Shown: positions 44,374 to 55,943, counted from the first letter of the stretch. The stretch: DNA of 64,000 nt from Avena insularis (GCA_023614405.1 CM042685.1:230371661-230435660); one strand, 5' to 3'. Numbers and translations: made by a program. Notes: generated by a model from the letters alone, not told the origin.

Positions 44374-46571
44374 GTAACAACAACAACAACAACAACAACA
44401 ATCAAAATAACCCACCAGCCTTTGACATGCTTACAAGGTTTTTAAGGTTGAGAACTGCCAAGTTCTCGGAAACCACTTATCCCATGGTAGCCAATGACTG
44501 GCTATGCTCTGTGAATAAGGACTTGTTCACTATAGGATGCACAGATGAAGAAAAGGTCAGATTTGCAGCACATCTGCTTGAAGGACCAGCTGCTACATGG
44601 TGGGATAACTTCCAGATCACCACTCCTATTGAGGATGTGACTTGGGCTATTTTTGAAGATGGGTTCCGCACTGCCCATATCTCATCAGGAGTGATGAAAT
44701 TGAAGAAGAAAGAGTTCCACAATCTTAAGCAACGTCACCGCAGTGTGGCAGAATATATTGAGGAGTTCAACAATCTAGCGTGCTATGCACCGGATGAGGT
44801 TGATACTGATGCCAAGAGGAAGGAGAAATTCCTCGAGGGACTGAATGATGAGATGAACCTGCAGCTATCTGTTGCCTATGTTCCAACATATCAATCACTG
44901 TGTGACAAGGCCACCATCTTGGAAAGCAGGATGAAGCAGGTTGAGAACAGGAAGAGGAAGCATCACTTTGATAAGCACAGTTCTGGATCATCACACAAGC
45001 ATTCCCATGGTGATGATAGTGGAGGTTCTGGATCCCACAAGCATGGGAAGTATAACAGCCACCACAACAGTAACCGTCACCATGACAACAAGCACCACCA
45101 CAGTCATGACAATGATAGATATAAGAACCACAAGAGTGGACACAAGAGCCACCACAGTGGGAATGCTAATGGGATTCATCCTGCAAAAAGGGACATCAAT
45201 CAGGTTGAGTGCTTCAAGTGCAAAAGAACTGGGCACTATGCAAACGAATGCCCAGAAAAGAAGGCTGATGGAGCCAACAAGCCCAACCCTTTCCAGAAGG
45301 GACAAGTGAACCACATCAACATGGAAGAAATCTATGAGGAATTTGATGTTGTGGCTGGTAAGTTCAAGCTTAATTCTTTTCCAGCACTTGTTCTTTTTTA
45401 TACCGGCGCATCGCATTCATTCATATCAAGAACATTTGTTGATAAAAATGGACTTCCAACTGAAACTATTGGGTGTCCTATTAAAGTAAGCTCTCTCGAT
45501 GGAGAGATGATAGTGAATTTTGGATGTCATGATCTAGTGATAGAATTTGGAAAGTATAAGTTTCCAGTTAGTCTGATAATCCTAGATTCCCAAGGATTGG
45601 ATGTAAGATTGGGCATGGATTGGATGACTAAGTATGAAGGAGTAATAGATTGTGCCAACCGTACTGTTACACTTACAACCCCGGATAAGAAACGGATTAG
45701 GTTCAAGTTTAACTTTGAATCTAAAGGGAGTAAGCTAAATTCTCTTAAGGGGGTTAGCATAGACAGTGTACCTGTTGTGAAGGAGTACTTGGATGTGTTT
45801 CCGAAGGAATTACCAGGAATGCCACCAGATAGAGATGTGGAGTTTTCGATTGATTTACTGCCCGGATCTGGACCAATAGCGCAGATACCCTACAAGATGT
45901 CAGTTGATGAGTTGAAAGAACTCAAGAAACAACTTGGAGAACAGTTGCAGAAAGAATTTATCCAACCAAGTTCTTCGTCTTGGGGTGCACCAGTTCTGTT
46001 TGTTGAGAAGAAAGATAGAAGTCAAAGGTTATGCATAGATTACCGTTCACTCAATGAGGTGACTATAAAGAACAAGTACCATTTTCCTAGAATCAATGAT
46101 CTATTTGATCAGCTAGAAGGAGCCCGTGTGTTCTCGAAGATTGAACTTCGATCAGGCTATTTTCAGCTAAAGATTAGAGAGCAAGACATACCTAAGACTG
46201 CTTTTACCACTAGGTATGGATTGTATGAGTATATTGTGATGCCATTTGGATTGTCAAATGCACCAGCTTATTTCATGAACATGATGAACAAAGTGTTTAT
46301 GGAGTTTCTAGACAAGTTTGTTGTCGTATTCATCGATGATATTTTGATCTATTCCAAGAGCAAAGAAGAGCATGAAGAACATTTGTGTTTGATACTTGAG
46401 AAGCTCATGGAGCACAAGTTGTATGCCAAGTTCAGTAAGTGTGAATTTTGGTTGAATGAAGTTGGATTTCTCGGACATATTGTGTCGGGAGATGGTATAG
46501 CTGTCGATCTCGCAAAGGTGTCAGTTGTAACTGAGTGGGAAATCTCCCAAGTCAGTTCAGGAAGTTCGTAG
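44178..46571 (+). pseudogene. Element C gag, protease and reverse transcriptase
   Basis: The ATG at 44178 (MPPRHANPN) directly follows 'accacag', and the frame has a TAG at 44292-44294 before an open 757-codon part from 44298. Counting from 44298: poly-Asn tract, gag domain (about residues 50-195; [10 protein letters not shown]), His-rich linker (about 220-292), CCHC zinc knuckle (residues 305-318; [14 protein letters not shown]), protease motif [10 protein letters not shown] with Tyr (residue 368, codon 45399-45401) where the catalytic Asp belongs, and RT with [22 protein letters not shown] and FIDD (46329-46340). A frameshift near 46545-46565 ends it. Confidence 0.92.
44308..44403 (+). repeat. 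(AAC)n microsatellite coding poly-asparagine in gag
   Basis: About 95 bp of nearly pure AAC codons. It is read as poly-Asn in the gag frame and as poly-Val on the other strand. Element F has a similar tract near 63840-63990. Confidence 0.95.
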
Positions 46572-47391
46572 TTTCCTAGGCTTGGAAGGATACTATAGAA
46601 GGTTCATTGAGAATTTCACAAAGGTAGCTAAGCCAATGACAGAATTACTTAAGAAAGAGAAGAAGTTTGATTGGACTGAAGGATGTGAAATCAGTTTCCA
46701 AGAATTGAAGAAGAGACTAGTATCAACACCAGTCTTATGTCTGCCAGATTTGGAGAAGGATTTCCAAGTCTATTGTGATGCATCTCACCAAGGATTAGGT
46801 GGAGTTTTGATGCAAGAAGGGAAAGTTGTGGCTTATGCCTCGAGACAACTCAAAACTCATGAAGTGAATTATCCTACTCATGATTTAGAGTTAGCCTCTG
46901 TTGTCCATGCACTCAAAACATGGAGACACTATCTTTTGGTAAAGTGTTGTGAAGTGTTCACGGATCACAAGAGTTTGAAATATATCTTCACTCAGAAGGA
47001 ACTCAATATGAGACAAACAAGGTAGCTAGATATCATTAAGGACTATGACTTGAGTTTACAATACCATCCCGGTAAAGCAAATGTTGTAGCGGATGCCTTA
47101 AGCCGTAAGGTTTATGTGAATGGACTTACTAAAGGAGAATTGCCAGATGATCTATGTGCCCAATTCAAAGATCTCAGATTGGAGATAGTGCCTGAAGGAT
47201 ATCTCATGTCATTGGATGTTCAACCAACATTGCTGGACAAGATTAAAGAAGCCCAAAAGTTGGACAAGGAAATTGAAGAGATTAAAGGTAAAATTAGCAA
47301 AGGAAAGGCTAAAGGATTCCATGAAGATGAACAAGGAAGTTTATGGTATGGAAAGAGTATCTGCATTCCATAAGATTCTGATCTTCGGAAG
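46572..47391 (+). pseudogene. Element C RT end, RNase H and connection
   Basis: Continues in another frame: [16 protein letters not shown], then RNase H with [35 protein letters not shown] and [13 protein letters not shown] (metal-binding Asp, Glu and Asp all visible). A TAG at 47023-47025 replaces Trp. The segment 47050-47373 (YHPGKANVVADALSRK) ends the domain. A TAA at 47371-47373 separates it from integrase. Confidence 0.9.
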
Positions 47392-48698
47392 TTGATTTTA
47401 CAAGAAGCACACAATTCACCATATTATATTCATCCGGGTAACACCAAGATGTACATGGATGTGAAGGAAAGATTTTGGTGGAACAATCTCAAGAAGGACA
47501 TCGCAGAACATATTGCTTTGTGTGATGTGTGTAGTCATGTGAAGGCGGAACACCAGAAACCGGTAGGGTTATTTCAACCACTACCTATTCCTGATTGGAA
47601 GTGGGATAAGATTGGTATGGATTTTATCACCGGACTGCCAAGGACTAGGTCTGGATATGATTCCATTTGGGTTGTTGTGGATCGCCTAACTAAAGTGGCT
47701 CATTTCATACCCGTGAAGACTACCTATACAATTGCTAAGTTATCTAACATCTATATGAACAAGATTGTATGTCTGCATGGAGTACCTAAGAGTATTGTGT
47801 CTGATAGAGGAACTCGGTTCACTTGCGTTTTTGGTGACAAATGCATGAATCATTGGGAACAAAGTGAGAGTTCAGCATAGCTTTTCACCCCTAGACTGAT
47901 GGACAGACAGAAAGGACCAATCAGATTTGGGAGGATATGTTGAGGGCATGTGCCCTAGACTATGGTGCTAGTTGGGATGAAAGTCTGCCTTACGCAGAAT
48001 TTTCTTACAATAACAGCTATCAAGCAAGCATTGAGATGGCACCGTTTGAATTTCTTTATGTAAGGAAGTGTGCTACGCCATTGCTATGGAGTGGGGTAGG
48101 AGAAAGGAATTTGTTCGGACCAGAACTGATCAAGGAAGCTGAATAGAAAGTTAAATTGGTAAATGACAGATTGAAGATAGCCCAGTCCCGACAGAAGAGC
48201 TACGCAGATCCAAAGCATAGAGAAGTCACCTATGAGGTAGGTGATAGAGCTTATCTTAGAGTCTCACCACTTCGTGGTGTGAAGAGATTTGGAGTCAAAG
48301 GAAAATTGGCACCAAGGTATGTCGGAACATTCAAGATTTTGAGCCGCAAAGGAGAAGTGGCTTATGAGATTGAATTGCCTAAATCACTGTCAGCAGTTCA
48401 CAATGTATTCCATGTAAGTCAGTTGAATAAGTGTCATCCGGAGATGGAAGAAATTTCATTGAAGGACACTATACCTTTGGAAGAAGTTTAGTTGGAGAGT
48501 GACCTTACTTATGAGGAGAAACCTATCAAGATTCTTGAGACTGCAGAAATGGTTACTCGTACTAAGACCATCAAATTATGCAAAGTACAGTGGAATCATC
48601 ATAGCAAAGAAGAAACAACTTGGGAAGAGAAGATGACCTTCGGAAAGACCACCTCAACTATTTGCTAGCCAATCCGAATCTCGAGGGCGAGATTCATC
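47392..48698 (+). pseudogene. Element C integrase with C-terminal chromodomain
   Basis: Zinc-binding H/H and C-D-V-C motifs (47400-47540) are followed by the core with WDKIGMDFITGLP (first Asp), SIVSDRGTRF (second Asp) and HP-TDGQTERTN (Glu, just after stops at 47878 and about 47893). It continues through 47937-48146 and 48156-48491 (GDRAYLRVSPLRGVKRF, LAPRYVGTFKIL, VFHVSQLNK). The tail KTIKLCKVQWNHH..EETTWE is a chromodomain, which in chromoviruses directs insertion to marked chromatin. Stops at 47830s-47893, 48144 and 48489 and a frameshift near 48630 inactivate it. Confidence 0.9.
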
Positions 48699-48710
48699 TT
48701 AAGGGGGTTA
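48699..48710 (+). other. Polypurine tract of element C
   Basis: 'ttaagggggtta', four bases before the 3' LTR start at 48715. Confidence 0.85.
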
Positions 48711-48714
48711 GATT

Positions 48715-51608
48715 TGTAACATCCCAAAAATTCATGAATTGTAAAAGCATGCATTACATTCATATCATCATAGCATCTAGAGCTTACACAAAAAATTTCA
48801 AAGTTTGAAACCAAATAAAACCATATTTATGCCCGTTTTATTATTCTTATGAGGCATGGTTTTATTTTTATTTTCAAAGGACCAAGGTGTTTTTGAGTGA
48901 ACAGATATATTTGTCACACTTTTGAGTGCAGGGTTCACAGTATAAAAATCTAGAAAATGTTTGAATTCAAACAAGTTTGAATTGGGGTTTAAAACCATTC
49001 CCGAAAATCAAATTGGAAAAAGAAAAGGTGAAAGAAAAAATAAAACAGAGTGCTTCCTTTTTAGCCCAGCGCCAGAACCGGCCCAACAGGGTACTCTCCC
49101 TCTGCCCCGTCTCTCACCCACGTGAACCCTACCCCACACTCGCTGCCACTAGGCCCTGCGCCCACGTTGTTATCATCTCCCCCAAACCCCGCGCATAGAC
49201 GATGCCGCCGCTGCCGTTTCCTCCCCTCTTCACTGCCAGAATTGAAATCCGTTAATTGCCATTGATTCAGCGCAATATTTACTCCCCCTCTCTAGCTACA
49301 TATCCCCTCCCCCTCCATAGCATTTCCCCTCACTTGCCACCACCTAAGCGCCCCCAGGCTGCCCTCAATCGAACTTGCACCGCCGTGGACCTGAGCGCCT
49401 CCGGCGAGCTATTCCGGTTAGTACTGTGCTCGCCTCTGTCCCTCGTTCATGCAAGCTTGATCCTTTATTCTTGAGAATCCTGTCATACCATTTGCTTGTC
49501 CAAATTTGCCCCAGAATGTCGCCCCCGTCAGCCCCTGCAAGCACCCGACGCCATCCACGACTCCGGTGTGTAATTCTGTACAGGTTTGCACGTCCCTTGC
49601 CCCCTGATTCAAACTAACTTGTGTGCCTTGTCCTTGTACACGTCTTGATTCCCTTTGTTTGCGCTAGGGTGACCTAGGTCGTCGCCTCCGTCGCCGTTTG
49701 CAAAAGCCCGACACCAGCAGCAACTCCGACGAGCTTCCACGGCTGCAGCAGCTCGCCCCTGTCCAAACCAACTATGCCTTGAGCTTCCTCGCATCTGTGT
49801 GAATCTGGTAAGCCTCGCCACTACCCCTATCCCCCTCTGGATTCACCAGAGCGTCGCTGCCAGAAGCGCCGCCGCCGCCAGTGCCATTTGCGCCGCCCAC
49901 TTTTGGTCGCATGCTCCAGGGCCGTAGGATTTAGGTCTGACGTTGTAGATTAGATCTGGAGTGAACCGTTTTGTTTAGATCTGGTGCGTTAGATCTGACT
50001 TGATCCAACAGCGCGGAAGCGTGATCCGCGTGAAACGGTATCGACCAATCAGGCGCTGCCACGTGTCTGTAGTTTAGATTTAAAATCTGTTTTGAATCTA
50101 TTAAATGTTTAAACTTGTAAAATTCATAACTTTAGTTCCGTTTGTCCAAATTTTACAAACAATATATCAATGGATTCCGAAAATTAAGCCCTACTTTACT
50201 GTGGGATTGAATGTGTATTTTTCTTCTGGAAAAATAGGATTATTTGCAGAACCAATTATAAGCTTATTTTGACTATATAAAATGTTTTAAAAATTGTTTT
50301 AGAGTGAAACTTGTTTTATTTGAACCTTAGAAAGTTTACTTTGTGTTTACTACTGTTTGGTTTGATTTGTTTAGTGTAGAAAATAATTCCATTGCATTTG
50401 CATGCATTCATATATATTTTTGCTTGAATATTTGAATGTGAATTTGGGGTTATTATTTTATGTGTAGATTTTGATGATAGTGGTGATTGTGATTGTGAGG
50501 ACTGTTGCTACTCCCCCGACTATCAAGGAAAGTGGTGCTTCATGTATTTTGTCCTACTATTTTTACTATGCATTAGTGATATTTTGAGTAGGACTTGCAT
50601 GGATATTTTTGCTAAGTTTATACTATGCTATGCCTTGGGAAATCCTAGTAGATCTAGTCTTAGTAGAATTGTTCTAAGTTAAGAAACCTTGTTATGTTAT
50701 CATGCTTAGCTTAGCTAGTAGAAAACAAAGGTGGAATATTCATGCTATGAAATTTTGTTAAGTCAATGACTTGTGTTTTTGAATAATAAAACAACTATGT
50801 GAATGAATCACCTTGGTGGAATGGTATGGTTGGTTTATGTTGAGTGGTTACACAAGGCCCATATCTATGGTTTACCTTGTGTATAACACTTGTGGATTGT
50901 CCATGGTGGTCTAAGGGAATGCTTCTGAAAGGTCTCGTCTCGATGCATGTCGAGTCTTATGGGGAAAGTTCACCACCTCTCGAGAGGGTAAAACCTAAGT
51001 ACTTAGCCGTGTCCCCGGCAACGGACAATCTGAGCATCAAAGACATTGAAGCAATCAAGGATCTCCTCATCCCAATTTCTAAGTTAAAAACTTGTGGTTG
51101 AACAAGAGTAAAGGTTCACCAATGTCTATTGGTGGTTCCTTGGGTGTTTTTGACAAACAAAAACTTAGTGTTTTCAACTAATAAGGAGAACCTTATTTTG
51201 AGCAAAGCAAGCCTAAGCTACACTTAGCCAAATTCATATAGATGTTAGATACTACTATTATACTATAGTATCACTTGCCAATACAATTCCAAATGTATTG
51301 ACCCACTGTGGTTGTAACTTATGATGTTGCAAGTTACTTTGATGGAGATTAGGGTTGTGAGTCTACACTCAACATACTTTCCTATGGCACATGAAGATGA
51401 AGACTTATAGTTATTTACTTTATGTTATGAACTCTATGTACTAGCCTTTGGCTAATGAGTTGTAAAGACTATGTTATCTCTAGAATGACGATGTAATAAT
51501 GACCTTTGTATCTGTGTACTTCATCTTAAACTGTGGATGCTAGCATTTGATCCAGGGACTAGCATTGCAATCACAGGGGACATTACCTTTAAAAGGTGGG
51601 GCCTTACA
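48715..51608 (+). repeat. Element C 3' LTR
   Basis: 2,894 bp, 'tgtaacatcc' to 'ccttaca', followed by the TSD aattc. Colinear with the 5' LTR apart from small indels and a 151-bp deletion at about 50899 ('gtggattg' joined to 'tccatggtgg'). Modules include donor-like 'ctggtaagcc' near 49806. No gene. Confidence 0.95.
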
Positions 51609-52167
51609 AATTCCATCTATATTGTAGCACTTGCTTATTTAAAGCAATTCTCAGAAATGAACTCAAGTAGGGTGTATATTCATCATTGAAGAGATAAAAG
51701 GATCAAGAATCATCCTTAAAAGATCTACAACAAAGTCTCAGGCTATGCATCATCGACCAAGCTGGTGCTTTCTAGTTTCAAACTAGAAAGAGCTACTACA
51801 GGACACATTCCAAAGAATGGTAGCACCTCTGTAGCAGTTCTATCTTTTATCAACTTACAAATACAATAAAGCAACTATCAATAGCCATTCAAATCATTTT
51901 CCTAATACAACAGTTAGGAATCATATCTGTTCATCTATAATGATATCATCAAAATGCATGAGAGAGCAATTAGAATAATTATCCAACTCTGATGTTTTCA
52001 TATTAAGGCATTTAATCCAAAACTATTGAACCAATTTCAACCCAGATTATAACCATAGTATCACCAATCAAGTAATTGATAGTGAATAAATTTCATATAA
52101 CAGTTCAATGTCATAAGCCAGTGTTGGCATTCACAATCTCAATACAGTCATTAATTTTACACATCCT
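51609..52167 (+). repeat. Element B 3' LTR, second piece
   Basis: Resumes host sequence after the TSD of C. 51647-52110 is a diverged copy of 14917-15340 (shared 'catcattg', 'ggtagcacctc', 'caaatcattttccta'). Cut at 52168 by the Sirevirus. Confidence 0.6.
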
Positions 52168-52878
52168 TGATTCAGTAGGTGAAATGGATCGTATGGGCAC
52201 CTAGAGGGGGGTGAATAGGTGCTACCCAATTTTTAATACTTTTTCAATTTTAGGCTTGACACAAAGTAAATTCTCTAGATATGTAACTATAAGAATTTCC
52301 CTATATGCAAACCTAGCTACTAAGCACATAAAGAGAGGAGCGAGGGAACCGTAGTGGAGCACGCGGAGACACAAGGATTTGTTTTACCGCAGTTCCTTCC
52401 TTGTTAAGGGAAGTACATCTGCGTTGGAGGGGCGGGCGGTTCTAAGACCACCACACCACAATAGGCCTCACCCTATTCTCCGATGGATCTCGCCACGAGA
52501 GGCCTGATCCACTTTATCCACTATTGGTACCCTTCGAGGCGGGAACCGGTGCCTTTTACAATGCTACGGGGCACACACCCACAACTGAATTGGGGGCTCC
52601 CGAGATGACAACAAGCTATCACAAGAACAAGGTTTATCAATATAAACAAAACAAGGATCTAGGTATTTGCAAGAAATACTAGATCGGTGATTCTCCAAAT
52701 GAATGGAGAGGCGATGAAGCGCTTGATTGCAGTTGATGAAGATCGAGTTCTCCTCCTTCGATTCCCCAAGGGACGGGCCTTTGGGTGGATCTAGGTGGAG
52801 CTCTCTTGGGTGAAGGTTGCAGATTAGAACTTGTATTTTTCGAATGAACCAAGAGTTCTGGACAGAGGGGAAGATAGG

Positions 52879-52886
52879 CTTAAATA
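52879..52886 (-). promoter_or_regulatory. TATA-like box of element G LTR
   Basis: Minus strand 'tatttaag', just downstream (in element sense) of the palindrome array. Confidence 0.5.
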
Positions 52887-52918
52887 CCCCTGCCCAGAAC
52901 AAGCCGTTGGAGAAATTT

Positions 52919-53345
52919 GGGGGCGGACTATCCGCCCTAGGGAGAAAATCCGCCCCCAGGACGGAAACTCCGGGGAAAACTCCGCCCCCCATATAGTGCA
53001 TGATGCAGGTCTTGGCTTGAAGAAGTTTCTCGAGGGGGCGGATCTTAGGGGCGGACTATCCGCCCTAGGGAGAAAATCCGCCCCAGGGCCGGAAAGTCCG
53101 TGGGGAACTCTGCCCCCCATACAGTGCGTGACGCAGGTCTTGGCTTGAAGAAGTTTCCTGAGGGGGCGGATTATCCACCCCCCTTAGGGGCGAACTATCC
53201 GCCCTAGGGAGAAAATCCGCCCGAGGGCCGGAAAGTCTGTGGGAAACTCCGCCCCCATACAGTACGTGACGCGGACCCTTGCTTGAAGAAAAACCTCGAG
53301 GGGCGGATTATCCGCCCCCGGGATGGGCGGATTATCCACCCCCAA
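52919..53345. repeat. Tandem ~128-bp repeats with GGCGGA/TCCGCC palindromes in the G LTR
   Basis: Copies begin near 52919, 53034, 53162 and (partial) 53300. Each has 'gggcggactatccgccc' or a variant, then 'tagggagaaaatccgccc', 'gtgcatgatgcaggt'-like and 'ttgcttgaagaa' blocks. They lie in U3 upstream of the TATA-like box, where enhancers are expected. Confidence 0.9.
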
Positions 53346-53461
53346 AAAGCAGTTTCCTTTCCTTTTCAGTGTACAGATCTGCAGCACTTCAACACACATT
53401 AAATAATCTTTGATATTGTTATCTAACACACAAAACACTAGGGATTATGAAATGTTCTTCA

Positions 53462-53475
53462 ATCTCCCCCTTTTT
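53462..53475 (-). other. Polypurine tract of element G
   Basis: Minus strand 'ccaaaaagggggagat' abuts the LTR start, the usual Sirevirus PPT form. Confidence 0.75.
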
Positions 53476-54517
53476 GGTGTTAGATGACAATACTAGGATT
53501 TGCAACCGACTACTAACGACACCCTTAAAATAAATGAATGAGGCTCCCCCTAGATGTGTGCATATTTAAAATTTGTCTTTGAAATACAAAAGCACACACT
53601 AGAGAAAACGCAACCTTCATAGCAAAGACAATTAAAACAAGGTGAGTTAGTAACCAAGGTCATACCACCGGGATGTGAATATCCCAAGATTGATGCATAC
53701 ATAAGATAATCTCTTGATTCCATATGCCATCAAATAGAATGCCAGACTCCATAGATAAATCCAGAATTCCATGAGAGTAGATCCACAATATAAGTCCAGA
53801 ATTCCATAGGACCATACATAATAAAGCACGACAGAGTCTTACATTAACCAAACACAAATAAAACGAATAAGTTCACGCTAAAGGGGCACAAGCATGCAAA
53901 TAAAACGAACGAACGGAAAAGTAAGTGCTTGCGCCCGATCCATGCAAATCTGTTGACCTAATAGAACTACTTCTCCCCCTTTGGCATCAAAATGCCAAAA
54001 AGGAAGAAGAGCGATCCTAACGCCCCAGAAGATCACGCCTCCTCATCCTCGTCGAAGTCATCCCCGCCCCCTTCCTCTTCATCATACTCATCATCATCGT
54101 CATCAACTGGTGGAGTGGGTGTAGATTAACAAACGGTGATGGTACTACACACCCAAAGTTGCAAGAACAAATCGAACAAAAGCCAAAGTTGGGTGTGTTT
54201 TCCATAAGAACAAGAAATATGCAAGAACATCCAAAGAGATCCATGAGAAACCAACTCTTCTCAAGGAAGAGGGCTGTCCCCGAAACCACCATGTTGGAGC
54301 GCATGGCATGACAGCGCGAAGATGTATCTTGAGTTCAAAACCAATGCTCATCGATGACCCACATATCACAAAGTGATATTAAGGAAAATGATTTTTTCTT
54401 GCTTTCGGCATTATGGGGGGAGGGTTAGCCCAATAAATTAGGACCACACTCCCCCTATGTCTATGCCCGCATCAAAACCAAATACATGAAAACGAGTAAG
54501 TGAGTGTGCAAGGGTAG
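53476..54517 (-). other. Element G 3' region, largely non-coding
   Basis: Lies between the pol stop and the PPT. It has a second PPT-like tract (53971-53980) within an inverted repeat (tttggcat at 53980-53987, atgccaaa at 53992-53999), and a GC-poor middle. On the minus strand, 54115-54025 encodes an Asp/Glu-rich run ending DEDEEA, perhaps a remnant of an extra 3' ORF. Another purine-rich tract is at 54412-54424. Confidence 0.55.
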
Positions 54518-55943
54518 TCAGGCCAAGCTCCTTGAATCTATGATATTTAGCTCATTCCTCAAATAAAAATATCTTGCTTCATCAAGTGGCTTCGTGAAAA
54601 TATCGGCAAGTTGGTTCTTCGTGCTCACAAAGGATAGGGCAATATCTCCACGAGCAACATGATCCCTAATGAAATGGTTGCGAATCTCAATATGTTTTGT
54701 TCTTGTATGCTGCACGGGATTGTAAGCAATTTTGATAGCACTTTCATTGTCGCATAATAGAGGCACTTTGTCACAATTGACACCATATTCCTTTAAAATT
54801 TGCCTCATCCATAAAAACTGTGTACACGCACTTGCAGCAGCAACATATTCAGCTTCGGCGGTTGAGAGTGAAATGCAATTATGTTTCTTTGAAGACCAAC
54901 ACACTAGAGACCTGCCCAAGAATTGACATGCACCAGAAGTTGATTTTCTATCATCTTTATAACCGGCCCAATCTGAATTAGTGTAACCACATAGAGAGAA
55001 ACTTGAACCTTTGGGATACCATAGCCCAAAATTTGGGGAATGAACCAAATATCTGAAGATTCGTTTGACCGCCACTAAGTGGCTTTCTTTAGGAGCGGCT
55101 TGGTACCTTGCACACACTCCTACACTTAACACGATATCGGGCCTAGATGCACAAAGGTAAAGGAGAGAGTCGATCATGGATCGGTATACCTTTTGGTCCA
55201 CGTCTTTACCTTTGGGATTGAGCTCAAGATGACACTTTGTTTGCATTGGAGTAGAAACACCATTGAGATCCGTCATCTTGAACCTTTTGAGCATGTCTTG
55301 GATGTACTTAGCTTGATTAATAAAGGTTCCCTCTCTAAGTTGTTTGATCTCAAATCCAAGAAAGAACCTCAATTCACCCATCATCGACATCTCAAACCTA
55401 TCAGTCATAAGCTTTGAAAATTCATCGTTAAAATCTTGGTTAGTAGAGCCAAAAATAATGTCATCTACATAAAGTTGGCATACAAAAAGCTCCCCATTGA
55501 CCTTCTTAGTAAAAAGAGTGGGATCGATTTGCCCAACTTCGAAACCACGGTCTAACAAAAGCTCTTTAAGATGCTCATACCACGCAAGTGGGGCTTGTTT
55601 AAGGCCATATAGCGCCTTATCGAGTTTGTAGACATGGTTCAGAAATTTGGGTTCCTCAAAACCCGGGGGCTGCTTGACGTATACCAACTCATGTAGTGGA
55701 CCATTAAGAAATGCACTCTTAACATCCATTTGCTGTAGTTTAAAATTATGATGGGAAGCGTAGGAAAGAAGGATAAGGATGGACTCAAGATGAGCCACAG
55801 GAGCATAAGTCTCGCCAAAGTCAATTCCTTCCACTTGAGAGAATCCTTGAGCCACGAGTCTTGCTTTATTCCTCGCAACAATGCCATTTTCATCTTATTT
55901 GTTCTTGAAAATCCACTTGGTGCCGATAACATTGCGGCAATCC
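54518..55943 (-). pseudogene. Element G reverse transcriptase and RNase H
   Basis: The main open frame is 55855-54518 (445 aa): [38 protein letters not shown] (YVDD at residues 129-132, 55471-55460), [12 protein letters not shown], then RNase H with [29 protein letters not shown] and [12 protein letters not shown], and [13 protein letters not shown]. It ends close to [17 protein letters not shown]. The catalytic residues are intact in this part. A stop at 55894-55896 and a frameshift near 55940 separate it from the upstream frame. Confidence 0.92.

Larger units (their letters stand above)
15355..51608 (+). mobile_element. Element C: chromodomain Ty3/gypsy (Tekay/Del-like) hosting D and E
   Basis: LTRs begin 'tgtaacat(t/c)cc' and end 'ccttaca', and a perfect TSD (aattc, 15350-15354 and 51609-51613) brackets the element. 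Without D and E it is about 12.3 kb. It contains 5' LTR (15355-15529 plus 26215-29077), tRNA-Met PBS, accessory ORF A, accessory ORF B (split by E), gag-protease-RT-RNase H-integrase with a C-terminal chromodomain, PPT and 3' LTR. Multiple stops and frameshifts make it inactive. Element F at the right edge is a related copy. Confidence 0.9.
1439..52167 (+). mobile_element. Host element B: old non-autonomous gypsy-like element split by nested insertions
   Basis: Pieces in order are: 5' LTR remnant 1439-2091, PBS 2094-2105, leader 2106-2390, [element A], interior 10417-13447, PPT 13448-13460, 3' LTR 13463-15354, [element C], 3' LTR 51609-52167, [element G]. The 15354/51609 join is certain because element C has a perfect 5-bp target-site duplication. 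Assigning the left and right parts to one element is inference from PBS and PPT placement. No protease, reverse transcriptase or integrase is visible. The far end of the 3' LTR is not in the window. Confidence 0.5.
52168..53461 (-). repeat. Element G 3' LTR
   Basis: On the minus strand it runs from TG at 53461 (tgaagaacat) to CA at 52168 (cctactgaatca), about 1.29 kb. 'cacctagaggggggtgaatagg' (52199-52220) is a known-looking Sirevirus LTR block. The plus-strand left boundary is inferred from the terminal dinucleotide. Confidence 0.7.

Noticed and set aside
44163..44405. Minus-strand ORF with poly-valine
   Set aside because: It is the reverse complement of the AAC-coded poly-Asn tract of gag.
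52919..53345. Regular ~128-bp repeats as a possible CRISPR array
   Set aside because: Units are contiguous without unique spacers, lie in a copia LTR and are in a plant genome.
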